From Phoenix dactylifera (Eukaryota; Streptophyta; Magnoliopsida; Arecales; Arecaceae): 64,000 nucleotides of DNA. The notes under the pieces were generated by a model that had not been told where the DNA came from, made no database searches, and saw only the letters and a list, made by a program, of their open reading frames with translations. A program made the position numbers and the translations under genes. Shown here piece after piece: positions 48,124 to 59,013 of this stretch. The stretch covers positions 221,693 through 285,692 of the forward strand of contig NW_024068038.1 of assembly GCF_009389715.1 (NCBI RefSeq), given 5' to 3'. Every line of letters starts with the position of its first letter. Position 1 is the stretch's first letter.

Positions 48124-50022
48124 ATGGCAGAGAAGAGGATGGGAAACATTAATAGCCGAGGTTGCTCCCCGGAGGCACCCCCGGTTCCAGGCCTGATGAC
48201 TAATTGCAAGCCTTGCAAGCGGTCTGCAGCACGCGGCTGCTGCGTGGTTACAGACGCCACCAGAGACTTGTGGGATAAGCTCTTTGCTGAAGGCTACCAA
48301 GCGGATGTTTTTGTCTGCACGAACGAAGGCGTCATCCCGGCCCATGCAAGCATTCTCGTTAGTTCGCCTTCTCTTCTTGATTCCTGCAGTTAAAGATTGT
48401 TGCAAAGCATGAAGTTTTATGTGATATGATCCAATCTCATGTTCCAAGTTGGTCTTGTTTCTTCAAATGGATAGGGCACGGCTTCGCCGGTGATGAAGAA
48501 CATGTTGAGGCAGTCGAGAAGGAGCCGAGGAGGCCGTCGAAAAGGCCATCTCTATCCGCGGGGTTCCTCACCATGCTGTCAGGGTCTTCCTTCGCTTCCT
48601 CTACTCATCATGGTAGCAACTCCCTATCCTCTAACTGAAAAAGATCAAAAGCCATATTCTGGATGCATGCGTTACTTACCATGAGAGCCATCTCTTGTTT
48701 TTGTTTTCCATCGGCATCAGCTATGAGCAGGAAGAGATGAACCAATTTGTGCTGCACCTGCTGGTACTATCGCATGTGTTTGTGATCCCCACGCTGAAGA
48801 ATCTCTGCGTCCAGCAGCTAGAGAGAGGCCTGTTGACTACTGAGAATGTGGTTGATGTCTTCCAGCTAGCAAGGCTTTTCGATGCTCCGCGGCTCTGCCT
48901 CCTCTGCCACCGGATGATAGTGAGGAACTTCGAGGCGGTGTCTGCCTCCGAGGGGTGGAAGGTGATGAAGCAAAGCAACCCAAGGCTGGAGAAAGAACTT
49001 CTGGAGTCGGTGATCGATGCTGATACGGTGAGTTCTAACGCAGCATCTTTGAGTTTTCATGTCTTCAATAAGAGCTATTCCCTAAGTTTTCATGCGAGCT
49101 TCATTACTACTATAAATGGCACTTACTTCTCTTTGTGTCTCGGTTGGAATCAATTCAATTTCTCATGGAACATTATGTCAATAGTTTTATGATATTGCAA
49201 AAAGTTGGCTTGTCAGAATTTGAGCTTGTAAACATTCTAATTCTTAATTTTGCGAAAGCAAGTTGGTTTCCAAGAGAAACTACTACATGATCGATTTGGA
49301 GCAATGATTGCTCCGCGAGAAATGATTCATGGGGAAAAAAATGACACACAGCAGAAGGGTAACAATGCGAGAGATGAAAAAAGTTGGAACCAACAATGCT
49401 CAGGCTCTAATTTTGGGTCCTATCCAAAAGTGGAACTGAACTAATTCCTCTTTTAAATTCTTTCAGAGAAAGAATGAAAGGTTGAAGAAACTAGAGGAGA
49501 GAAAGATCTATCTCCAGCTACATGAGGCCATGGAGGCCCTTGTTCACATCTGCAGAGATGGATGCCGGACGATTGGGCCTCATGACAAGGTTCTAAGGCG
49601 AAGTGCAGACCCTTGCAACTTCCCGGCTTGCAGAGGACTAGAAGCACTCGTTCGACACTTCGCTGGCTGCAAGAACCGAGTCCTCGGTGGCTGCACTCAC
49701 TGCAAGAGGATGTGGCAACTGCTTGAACTCCACTCTCGGCTATGCTCGCAAGTTGATGGATGCAAAGTTCCCCTCTGCAGGTATTCATCAAAGCCAGAAG
49801 TCATACTTGTTGGAAAATCATCAGCTGAAGTTTGGATGGTACCAGTATACACAGCTGACCGATGCCACCTTCTATTGCAGGCATTTCAAGGAGAAGTTGA
49901 GGCATCAGAATAAGAAAGACGAGGTGAAGTGGAAGCTGTTGGTGAGCAAAGTGCTCGAGGCAAAGAGCTTCTCTGGAGCACCCTTCTTACAATCTATGGT
50001 TGCTGTGTGCGCCCTAACGTAG
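48124..50022 (+). CDS. BTB/POZ and TAZ domain protein (BT family), five exons, one apparent frame slip
   Basis: Exons: 48124-48357, 48475-48612, 48721-49027, 49467-49780, 49881-50022. Exon 1 holds the BTB start (DLWDKLFAEGYQADVFV, IPAHASIL). Exon 2 continues GTASPVMKNMLRQ, then in the +1 frame AISIRGVPHHAVRVFLRFLY. Exon 3 includes LLTTENVVDVFQLARLF. Exons 4-5 hold the TAZ zinc-binding domain (EALVHICRDGCRTIGPHD, RHFAGCKNRV, GGCTHCKRMWQLLELHSR). BT proteins are calmodulin-binding scaffolds that link CUL3 and transcription factors in hormone, nutrient and gametophyte responses. Exon 2 is 138 bp where 137 would keep phase; the extra base lies between about 48500 and 48545, perhaps in the A run 48540-48543. 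All other exons are intact, so this may be a sequencing error or a recent null allele. Confidence 0.88.
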
Positions 50023-51850
50023 TGTCACCTCCATTGGAGATACCTTACAAATATGCTATGAAGGTTGTGGTATAATGTGCATGAATGAATGAATGAATGA
50101 ACACTCCATCAATATCAACAGTTGGCCAGTTGCACTCACTTCATTTGTGTTGATATTGCAAATGGAAATGTACTCTGAGACTCTAAAATTTGCTGCTTGT
50201 GGCATGCACAAAGCTTCAGGAGTTTAATTAATAGACATGTTGGATTACAAGGGTCATCTTAGCTATAGCAGGAATTCATGTGCTATTTCATTCCATTGCT
50301 GATCTTTGTGAATTCTAATTAACAGAGGAAAGGCTCTTTAGAATCAGTTGTTAACCACAATTTTCTCTATTACATGTTATGATAATGCAAATAAGCCTCC
50401 ATCTGTAGTTTGTGATAATGCAAAAGAGCCCTCCATGAGTATGGTATAGTTGGATTCTGCATTTTTCAGATCATCGTTATGGACCAACAGGTCGGCTTGG
50501 TTCCATAATTTTTTTTTTTTTGATGCGCCGAATCATTCTGGTTGAGTTGGGTTAGGTGCAACAAGAACTCGATGTAATGCATTCAAGAACAAGCTGAGTA
50601 GGATCCAAGTTTGGGTCCAATGTAACAGCAGCAACAACAACAAAAAAACATTACTGTTTATATGTTTAGAAGGAAAAATTAATAATGACAAGTATAAATA
50701 ATTAAAGAAAAATGTTGATGTGGATCTCTATTGCTAATGTTGTCAACAGGAATACGATTACATGATTCAACTTTTAGTGAAACTTCTCTCTACAAATAAA
50801 TAACCATAATGCGCAATCTACAAAAACTGTGTAGACAAGGATATATTTCTCTTTCCTCTTCTTTTACAAGCCATATTTTTACCCAAAACCGATCCTAACT
50901 GAGACTAAACAAGGCAAAATCAAATAGAGTTGTGGGTTGACCTAATCCATTTTCAGATCTACCGAAGTCCTACTTCCTTGCAACAAATATTCTGTGGTGA
51001 GAAATCCATCCATGAATGAGTGGGATCAAACTCCACCTCCTCAAAGAAAACATGGCTTACGTGGACTTGGCCCTACTCCTCAAAATGCCTTTATTGCTGA
51101 CATAATTTTATTTGAAGGCTTGCTTTAAAATTTGTTTAACATAATTGATCAGATCCAATAGATTACATTTCAAATTTTACCAATCATCATAACAGTTCAA
51201 GCCTAAGAGCCCTGAGCACAAACAAAGCCATCCTCCCAGATATCAAAACGAACCACTTAGAAATCAATGAACGTACTTCTAGCAATGAACAAAGAAGATG
51301 GAACTCAGCTGCATTGTTCCTTCTTTTCTTATTTTTATTTTTATTTTTCTTCTTTTTTTCTCATCAAAAACTAAGTCTTGCTCTTCTTTTTATATATAGG
51401 CAGATCTCACAGTAGCAGTAGCAGTAGTAATAGTAGTGGAAGAGATAGCCAAACAATTTGCATTGTGTCATAAGTTATAATAATAGACATCAAATTATAA
51501 ACTAATGCTATTTAGTCTGCAATCTAATACTTAATTATATATCTCTTCTGACAAAGGAAGTAAGCTAATGTATACAGTCCTTTGATCTATTCTTTCATCT
51601 ACTTATATCTAACAAGTCTACGAGAGGTAGAAACAAGAATGGATTCCACAATATATGCATCCCTTTCATTTCTTTAACTTCTCCTTCTTGTATCTTATTT
51701 TTCCTTTGACACCAGGGCTGGCCAAATGACCCGGTATATCGTATAGTAATGAATAGTTCGTGTATCTAATGGTTTTTGAACGATCAGGACAGGGATATAG
51801 GTTGGTTCCTTGGCCTCGTTGTCCAAGACAACGTATTCCTTCGAGCATGC
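50023..51850. other. Intergenic region downstream of the BTB-TAZ gene
   Basis: The first 100-300 bases are probably 3' UTR, including a short GAAT-repeat near 50085. The rest is AT-rich with poly-T tracts (50509, 51330). A GCAGTAGCAGTAG repeat lies near 51413. No gene is recognised. Confidence 0.45.
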
Positions 51851-51855
51851 TCCGT

Positions 51856-52010
51856 TTTTCTTGACTTGTCCTCTTTTGACCCCTTCTTTTTCGCCCCCTT
51901 TGTTGACTCGTCTATTCCGCCCAAACCCCTCCATCGTCAACGCCTCTCTTTCTACCCGTTCAAACTCTCCTCCACGTCTTCACCACCTTCGCATCTATAA
52001 ATACTCCGGC
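51856..52010 (+). promoter_or_regulatory. Promoter of the intact DUF538 gene with W-boxes and TATA box
   Basis: TATAAATA at 51996 lies 97 bp before the ATG. Upstream are TTGACT (51861), TTGACC (51876) and TTGACT (51903), all W-box forms bound by WRKY factors. The stretch TTCACCACCTTCGCATC directly before the TATA box recurs upstream of both other DUF538 copies. WRKY control is inferred from motifs only. Confidence 0.6.
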
Positions 52011-52092
52011 CTGCACTTATCTCTCCATCACCACCACCCTTAGCGCCCTAACACTTCCATAAACTTCCCTTCCAATCCCTTCTAGTAATAAG

Positions 52093-52518
52093 ATGGCATC
52101 CCAGACCGTCGAGAGCTACCGTGAAGGCGCCGAGGTCTACCGCGGCGACGACATCTGCAAGAAGAAGTCCGTCCAAGTGCTCGAAGAGCTCGGCCTCCCC
52201 AAGGGTCTGTTGCCCCTCGTCGACATCGAGGAGTTTGGCTACAACCGTGCGGCCGGGTTCATGTGGCACGTCCAGAAGAAGAAGAAGGAGCACACTTTCA
52301 AGAAGATCAAGCAGACGGTGTCGTATGCCGCCGAGATGACGGCTTTCGTGGAGCAGCGCAAGATGAAGAAGATAACGGGGGTGAAGACGAAGGAGCTGTT
52401 GCTATGGCTTTCTGTTGTGGAGGTGTACATCGATGATCCCTCGTCGGAGAAGATCACTTTCAAGACCGGCACCGGGCTGTCTGATAGCTTCCCGGTGTCT
52501 GCCTTCGAGCTCGAGTAG
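52093..52518 (+). CDS. DUF538 family protein, intact single-exon gene
   Basis: The gene encodes 141 residues starting MASQTVESYREGAEVYRGDD and ending SDSFPVSAFELE, and is covered almost fully by the DUF538 domain (PF04398). Motifs include EELGLPKGLLPLVDIEEFGY and KTGTGLSDSFPV. There is no signal peptide; the protein is lysine- and glutamate-rich and probably cytosolic. Relatives are linked to stress responses, and a structural likeness to lipid-binding BPI-type folds has been proposed; the biochemical role is not settled. It has a TATA box 97 bp upstream and a GC-rich coding sequence unlike the AT-rich flanks. Two broken relatives follow at 57062 and 61758. Confidence 0.95.
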   Translation: MASQTVESYREGAEVYRGDDICKKKSVQVLEELGLPKGLLPLVDIEEFGYNRAAGFMWHVQKKKKEHTFKKIKQTVSYAAEMTAFVEQRKMKKITGVKTKELLLWLSVVEVYIDDPSSEKITFKTGTGLSDSFPVSAFELE

Positions 52519-53228
52519 CTTGAGAGAGGAAAGAGGGTGGAGGGATTCAGGAGTTCTCTTGATCTATTGAGAACATTACCAAGATTTTAGTTTCTGACTT
52601 ATATTTCACTTAATATTTGCCGTTGTATCAAATTAAAGTTCAATTAATGGTCTCGTTATGATATATATGGTTCATTCAAATGCTATTTGAGTACTTCGGA
52701 TCTGCATATTTGGTTACCTGTGCCGAACTTCAGTGTTGTTTGCATTGTAACGGATAATTTATTTACCTAATTAGCAACCAACGTTTGCAACATGAGCTCT
52801 TAATTAGCAAGTTTGTATTACCTGGATAGATGGCAGATTTCAATGGGCGAAAAAAATAAGATATTATTGGTTGGACCAAATTCATAGACCACTAATAATT
52901 TAATCTATTTTTCTTCCTTTGCCTTCATTTTACATGTTAATCCCTCCTCCCTCCTTCCAACTAATAAACTGTTGGCGGTCTACGGTGAACCTGATCTAAC
53001 TAATAATTTCTCTAAAAATATATGGTGAAATTAGTCCTTGAACGTCCATCATGCATAATAAGCTGGAATAAGAAGCTCATGCTTCTCTAGTGAAGGAAAT
53101 TTCTAACTACGGCTATACATAATTTTAGTCATGCTAATATGCATATAAAATGATGCTTGCACGCGGGGCTGTCCTAAAAACTGACATATCTATACTTGAT
53201 CTGGATTGGACTTGTTGGTAGTGTTGGG
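52519..53228. other. 3' flank of the intact DUF538 gene
   Basis: 52519-52860 aligns well with the DNA after the second copy (57487-57890), for example TTCACTTAATATTTG and AAAGTTCAATTAATGGTCTC, so the duplication included the 3' UTR. The remainder is AT-rich with nothing recognised. Confidence 0.6.
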
Positions 53229-53664
53229 TAGGCCTGTTAATGAGCCGAGCGAGCCCGAGCTTGGGGAGGCTCGGGCTCGGCTCGTTTCACAGAACTCGGG
53301 CTCGGGCTCGGGCTCGGGCTCTATATTGAGCTCGAGCTCGGGCTTGTTTGAATAAAAGAAAAGCTCGGGCTTGGGCTCGTAAAGCTCGTTTCGAACTCGG
53401 GCTCGAGCCCCATAACAAAAATCTACATTAAATACCACAAATGAGGCTCTTACATCATTAAAATGAGGCCCATTTTCTTGGTCTCACTGTTGTGGCTCGA
53501 GCTCGTTTGGGCTCGTGAGCTGCTCGGGCTCGAGCTCGAATTTAAACGAGCCTCATTTTAGGCTCGGGCTCGAACTCGTTTGACTAACGAGCCGAGCTCG
53601 AGCCGAGCTTTTAACGGGCCGAGCCCGAGCCGAGCCCGAGCAGCTTGGCTCGTTAACAGGCCTA
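53229..53664. mobile_element. Foldback hAT-type MITE made of GAGCTCGGGCTCG words
   Basis: Ends TAGGCCTGTTAATGAGCC and GGCTCGTTAACAGGCCTA are inverted repeats. An exact 8 bp duplication GTGTTGGG flanks it (53221-53228 and 53665-53672). The interior is largely palindromic runs of CTCGGGCTCGGG and GAGCTCGAGC. It codes for nothing; the minus-strand ORF rich in EPEPEPE comes from these runs. Confidence 0.9.
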
Positions 53665-53672
53665 GTGTTGGG

Positions 53673-54337
53673 TCAAAATTACACCCATGTAACAAGCCTT
53701 GTGCAGATTTGATATTTACTAAAGTTTTATAATCGACCTGAATCCTAGCTAGATATCCAACTTGATCATGTGCAATTTTAGGGTGTGATTTTGATTCTTA
53801 CAAAATCGACTAGACCAACCCAATTTGATCTGGATACTTTATTTATTTATTTTTTAATGGAAAGACTAGGTAGTTTACTTGGTACACAAGGTAGAGTATT
53901 TTATTGTTATATCCCTCATTATTTTCATATAAACCCTCTTTGTTGATTTATTCCATATAGATAGAGACTCTTCTTTTATATTTACGTAGATGAAGATCTG
54001 TCTTTTCGAGAACTTCCCAAATAGGAAGCAAGTCAAAATTTAAATCTTAATTCCATCCTGAATTTGGAGATAATGGTGTTGATGAGTGATATAGTTTACT
54101 AGCTGTAACCTTCAGTCAAGGGAAATGAGGAATGAGAAAAACATGATAGGTATTTTATTACGAATAATGAAAACTTTCTTGGATTAAAGAGGTACTGATT
54201 TACAAATATGCAAAATAGGGATCTCTTTATACAATTAGTCTATAATGGAACATACTATTTAGAAGAAAAAAAAAACTAACATTAGATATGTACATTAAAA
54301 CTACGTTGTTAGTGAACTGAAAAGAGAACATACGTCC
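53673..54337. other. Intergenic stretch between MITE and LTR-like region
   Basis: AT-rich DNA with a TTTA tract near 53841. Nothing recognised. Confidence 0.5.
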
Positions 54338-55352
54338 TGATGGGGAGCAAAATGGATCGTCCTGATCACAATATGGGACCACCCCATTACGGCCAAGTAG
54401 ATCTCGACGCCGACCAGGCGGGATCTCGATCCCGCTAAGAGCCAGCCCGATCTTGGACTGCGCCGAAGGCCAAGCTGACCTCAGTTAGATCTCCCCGCTG
54501 CTACGACCTGCAACAATTTTCTCTGGAGTCTACAACGATGACTTGCCCCAACCAAGTTCGGGGTGCCCCATACAATGACACGCCTCGGCTTGAGCTCGGG
54601 GCACCCCATACGACGACACGCCCCGGCCCGAGCTCGGGGCGCTCTGCTGAGCATATCTTAAAGTCAAGGAGGCTAGGCTGATCTCAGGGCTCGCCAAACC
54701 GACCTCATCAAACATATTGTGGCCTCCAAGTCGGCCCGACTTCAATGCCTACTAAGCCGATCTCAATGCTTACTTGAGCCGACCTCACCGAATATTTGTT
54801 AACAAGCGGGCAAGGCCGATCTCGGTCCCCCGCTAAGGTTCGAGCTAATCTCGCCCAGTACGCGTTGCGGCCACGCCCTGCGACAACCTCACCGCATCAT
54901 GCTTCGCTTGATGGCCATGCCAAGATACGTCAATAAAGGACTACGCCTTACTGCCCCAACCATACCTGCTAACAAGGGCTATACCACGCGCACGTGCCAG
55001 CACCATACCACGCGCAGGGATAGCTCAAAGCGTGTGCCTCAAGCAAGCCGTGGCCGCGTGCCACCTGGCCAGCGCCATCTCCTTCCATGATGAGGATGGG
55101 GCATATCTCCGCCACCTGGGTACTTCCGTAGGGACTATAAATAGCCCCATCAGATAACGCCTAAAAAACTTTTTGGCCAACAAATACTTCACGCTAATTT
55201 AAGCATCGGAGGGATCCTCACCGGAAACACCAGTGAGGCTTTATGTAGATACGCCGACGCATGGAAGGTGGCGTCCTTTCTCCGTCTCGACCGGTAGCTC
55301 CCTCGGACTCCTCCAGCGTGGTCACCCTCGGGCCAAATTTGAACCACAACAA
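54338..55352 (+). mobile_element. Probable solo LTR, Ty3/gypsy-like
   Basis: A GC-rich block of about 1 kb in AT-rich surroundings begins TGATGGGGAGC and ends CCACAACA. It has GGACTATAAATAGCCCC near 55131 as a TATA box and a short internal repeat (CGAGCTCGGGGC forms near 54565-54640). CCGACCTC and CGATCTC words recur throughout. No coding part, primer site or clear target duplication was found, so the ends are approximate and it looks old. Confidence 0.55.
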
Positions 55353-56059
55353 GTCATAATGATCACTAGCTTTTTGAAGGTTTTGGAATTTATGAAAGGA
55401 ATATAAATCAAATTAAGGTATGTTAGAAGGAGCTAACTTAAAGTGTTTACTTCTTGCAATTGGCATATCAAAATAGACTAATGCATGTAGAGGGATGGTG
55501 GTATGTAAAGCTATGGTCATAGATAGGGTTTCTATTATAATAATAGCAATTATATTCTAAATGAATGCTACTGCATTAGTTCCAAAATCAAGGCCATGTT
55601 CAGGCACCCTATGTTGAAAATGTAATTATGTACATTTTGTCTGTGTGTGTATGTATGGTTTATTTTGCTTGAATGTTACTTTCAAATATGACTTTTTTTT
55701 GTGCATAAGGGCATTAACTACCAGTAGTAACCATTGACCTAATCAAGGGTTACATTTTTTTAGCTATGGTTTAAACTTACTTATTTACAAAATGACATGT
55801 ATGCCCTTTAAAAATTCATCTAGCCATCCAACCAAGGGGTACTGCTGTCATTTCAGTAGAAATTAAGGAGCTAATTATAATATTATTCAAACAATTAGTT
55901 AAATGCACAAGCATTTATTCTATATATATATATATAATAGCAATCATGCAAATCACATATTTACAAGGGTATGCCCGTTGAAGTTTTGAGAGGCATATAT
56001 GCCAAGAAGCCAATTTAATATCAAGAAGTTCTAGCACAGGGAAAATGCAAATGAATAAT
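55353..56059. other. Intergenic stretch
   Basis: AT-rich with a (TA)n tract near 55921. Nothing else recognised. Confidence 0.5.
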
Positions 56060-56375
56060 CCTTTTTTTTTTTTTGAGGGGTAAGGAGAAACTATGGCTTT
56101 TCCTGAATTTATTAACAGAAATGAGAAGTAGAAGTTACAGAACGAAGAGTACATCGAAAGCAAAAATAACAAGGTGTTTATATGAGCAACGTTATACAAA
56201 AGAATAGAGAATAAACTAGACATGATGAGCATGACCTTCAATTTGCTTTTCTGGAGAAAGTCTCACTAGTGCTTGAATGCTAGGAGAGTTTTACATAGCA
56301 CTGTTTTACTAGAAGATTGTTTCTCTAGATCACATTCGTTCCAAATCTGCCAGCAGAACGCTATATTTGGAACCA
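56060..56375 (-). mobile_element. L1-type LINE 3' end
   Basis: On the minus strand a frame reads VPNIAFCWQIWNECDLEKQ, the reverse-transcriptase zinc-binding end of plant L1 LINEs. The typical 3' tail TTCTGTAACTTC follows, then TTAATAAATTCAGG and poly-A (T run at 56060-56073 on the plus strand). It is 5'-truncated and dead. Confidence 0.7.
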
Positions 56376-57061
56376 ACGTAATCGCAGTGTGCATAATGAT
56401 CCTTTCATCTATTTTTTTTTTTTTTATGTATACTGTTAACTATATAATACAAGAGGGAAGAAACGAGGGAGTTTATTCCACGAAATGTGCATGCCTTCTA
56501 TTTATTCTTCTTGTTATTACTATATTCACAACGTCAATGATTGACCACAAGATTTGTCATGTATCGTACACAGAAATAGACCGTGTATCAGATGGTTTTG
56601 TGAAAGATTCAGTCAGAGGGACGGCAGCTGATTCCTTAATTTGCTCCGTTATTCAAAAACCCAACTTATAGCCAAAGGCATAAGTTGCTTCGAACAAGAG
56701 TAGACTTCTACGCCTGGTGAAGACTCCGAGGCCAGCTACAACAAGACCTGGTGAAGCTTCCCTCCTGCCCCTTGTGGACTCGTCTTCTGCTGACCCCTTC
56801 TTTTCCGCCCCCCTTAACGGAGCCATTAAATTGTCTCGTATCCCGCAGGCCCACCAACCGTGCTTAGGCCGCTCCTATCCTGCCGAAACCCCTCCCGTTG
56901 TCAAAGCCTCTCTTTCCACCCGTTAAAACACTCCTCCACTTCTTCACCACCTTCGCATCTATAAATACTCCCTCATTCAATCATCTCCCCATCACCTCAA
57001 CTCTTGGCCTCCTAACACTTCCATAAACTTTCCCTTCCAATCCCTTCTTAAAATAATTAAG

Positions 57062-57486
57062 ATGCATCCCAGACCATCGAGAGCTACGTGAAGGCGCCGA
57101 GGTCTACCGCGGCGACGACATCTGCAAGAAGAAGTCCATCGAATTGCTCGAAGAGCTCGGCCTCCCCAAGGGTCTGTGCCCCTCGTCGACATCGAGGAGT
57201 TTGGCTTACAACCGTGCGGCCGGGTTCATGTGGCTCATCCAGAAGAAGAAGAAGGAGCACACTTTCAAGAAGATCAAGCAGACGGTGTCGTATGCCACCG
57301 AGGTGACGGCTTTCATGGAGCAGCGCAAGATGAAAGAAGATAACTGGGGTGAAGACGAAGGAGTTGTTGCTGTGGCTCTCTGTTGTGGAGGTGTACATCG
57401 ATGCCCCCTCGTCGGAGAAGGTCACTTTCAAGACCGGCACCGGGCTGTCTGATAGCTTCCCGGCGTCTGCCTTCGAGCTCGAGTAG
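57062..57486 (+). pseudogene. DUF538 copy 2, broken by several small indels
   Basis: It aligns with the intact copy from ATG to TAG but is 425 bp instead of 426, the net of at least five single-base indels. A G is missing after the ATG, a C in the CTACCGTGA region and a T in CTGTTGCCC; there is an extra T in GGCTACAAC and an extra A in ATGAAGAAG. A TATA box (TATAAATA at 56960) and the TTCACCACCTTCGCATC block remain, but the W-box is changed to CTGACC. Substitutions are few, so the decay is recent, or the indels are sequencing errors. Confidence 0.85.
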
Positions 57487-58533
57487 TTTGAGAGAGGAAG
57501 AGGGTGGAGGACTAGGATTTTAATTCCTAGCTCTTTTGAGGATGGAGAATGGGGATTCGGGAGTTTTCTCTCGATACTATTGAGAACATTGCCAAGATTT
57601 TAGTTCTGACTTATTTTTCACTTAATATTTGGCTGTTGTTCAAATTAAAGTTCAATTAATGGTCTCGGGTTATGGATAATATGGGGTTCATTCAATGCTA
57701 TTTGAGTAACGTGGTGTGATCTGCAGTATTGTGGTTGCTTGTGCCGAGACTTCCAGTGTGTGTTTGCTTGTACGGATAATTTATTTAGCCTAATAAGCCA
57801 AGCCAACCGTTTGGCTAACACGAGAGTTGTTAAGTTGAGCAAGTTGCTATTACTTGGATGGGAATGGGTACGTAGATTTTAATGAGCCAATAAAATGACA
57901 TTGTAGGGTAACAAATTAGAGGTGTTACCCCAGGCGCCATCTCCACAATCATTTGAACTGGTTTATGGAAAATCGCTTCAGCATTTTTAAAGTTGCATTT
58001 ATATAATTTTTCTATATTTCTTATCGTAAGTAAATAAGATCTACTGCATCAATATGACATGCAATGTATTATGTAGTTTTACTTCATTAATTCATAATTC
58101 ACAGTTACAAGTTCAAATCAGTAAACAACCAATATCCATCATTCGAGCCTGAATAGAATATCCAGGATGCGGGTGGATTTTTGAAGATTAGAAGGTGCTT
58201 CCCACCCAAAAAAAGTAGAGAAGGTGCCTGCATAGAGAGTTCGATATTTTTTTTAATAAATATTTAAGCATTAAAAATGTTTTCCTTCTCAGCATTTGAT
58301 TAGTTGGCAATATATATAGATAAATACAGAATTATCACATGTTTATCTTCTTAATCAAAATATCCAAATCTTATGATTCACACAGCGAGAGAATTGTAGC
58401 CAATGAAATTAATCGAAATCCAATTTCTTCCTTCGGCATAGTGAAATGGGGCATCTAACTTAGGCCATTATTCCAGATAATTTTATAAAGGTTTGTGGAA
58501 TTTAAGTTGTCATAGAATCTAGTTGTTATACTC
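57487..58533. other. 3' flank of DUF538 copy 2 and intergenic DNA
   Basis: The first 400 bp match the 3' flank of copy 1 with small indels. The rest is AT-rich with nothing recognised. Confidence 0.5.
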
Positions 58534-59013
58534 TAAGGCCTCCGTCTGGGATTATGGGGGAGAAAAGAAAAGAAAGGAAAACTTTAATGAGGAGGGAAAA
58601 GAAAATAATGGAATAGAATAGACTTTCCTCTCCTTTTGTTTGGGAGTTTTAGGAGGAAAGAGAAAGTACTTTTCGTTCAACTTGTTTGGGAGTCTTGGTA
58701 CGAGAAAAGAAAAGAAAGCATACCTTTTTAACACTTTTACTAAAATACCCTTATTATAAAAGGGGTATGCTTATGAGTAGAGGGTAAAATAGGTATTATC
58801 AAAAATTTATTAAGTTTCAATTCCTTTCTCTCCAAATTCTCCTACTTATGGGAGAAAAGAAAGGAGAGAATTGGAGACCAAAATTTTCCCTTCTATTCCC
58901 TCCTTTTCTTTCCCTTTCCCTCCACTAAAAAACTTCCAAATATCAAAATTTTTAACTTTTCCTTCCCTTCCATTCCTTTCTCCTCAATTCCAAGTTGTCA
59001 AACGGAGCCTAAG
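58534..59013. mobile_element. Foldback MITE-like element
   Basis: Left end TAAGGCCTCCGTCTGGG and right end GTCAAACGGAGCCTAAG are imperfect inverted repeats. Purine-rich GAGAAAAGAAAAGAAAGG words on the left face pyrimidine-rich words on the right. The ends recall the common plant MITE end GGCTCCGTTTGG. The target duplication is not clear. Confidence 0.6.

Noticed and set aside
53190-53438. ORF rich in EPEPEPE on the minus strand
   Set aside because: By-product of CTCGGGCTCGGG runs in the MITE.
54899-55090. Small GC-rich ORF near the third quarter of the window
   Set aside because: It lies within the LTR-like island and shows no domain.
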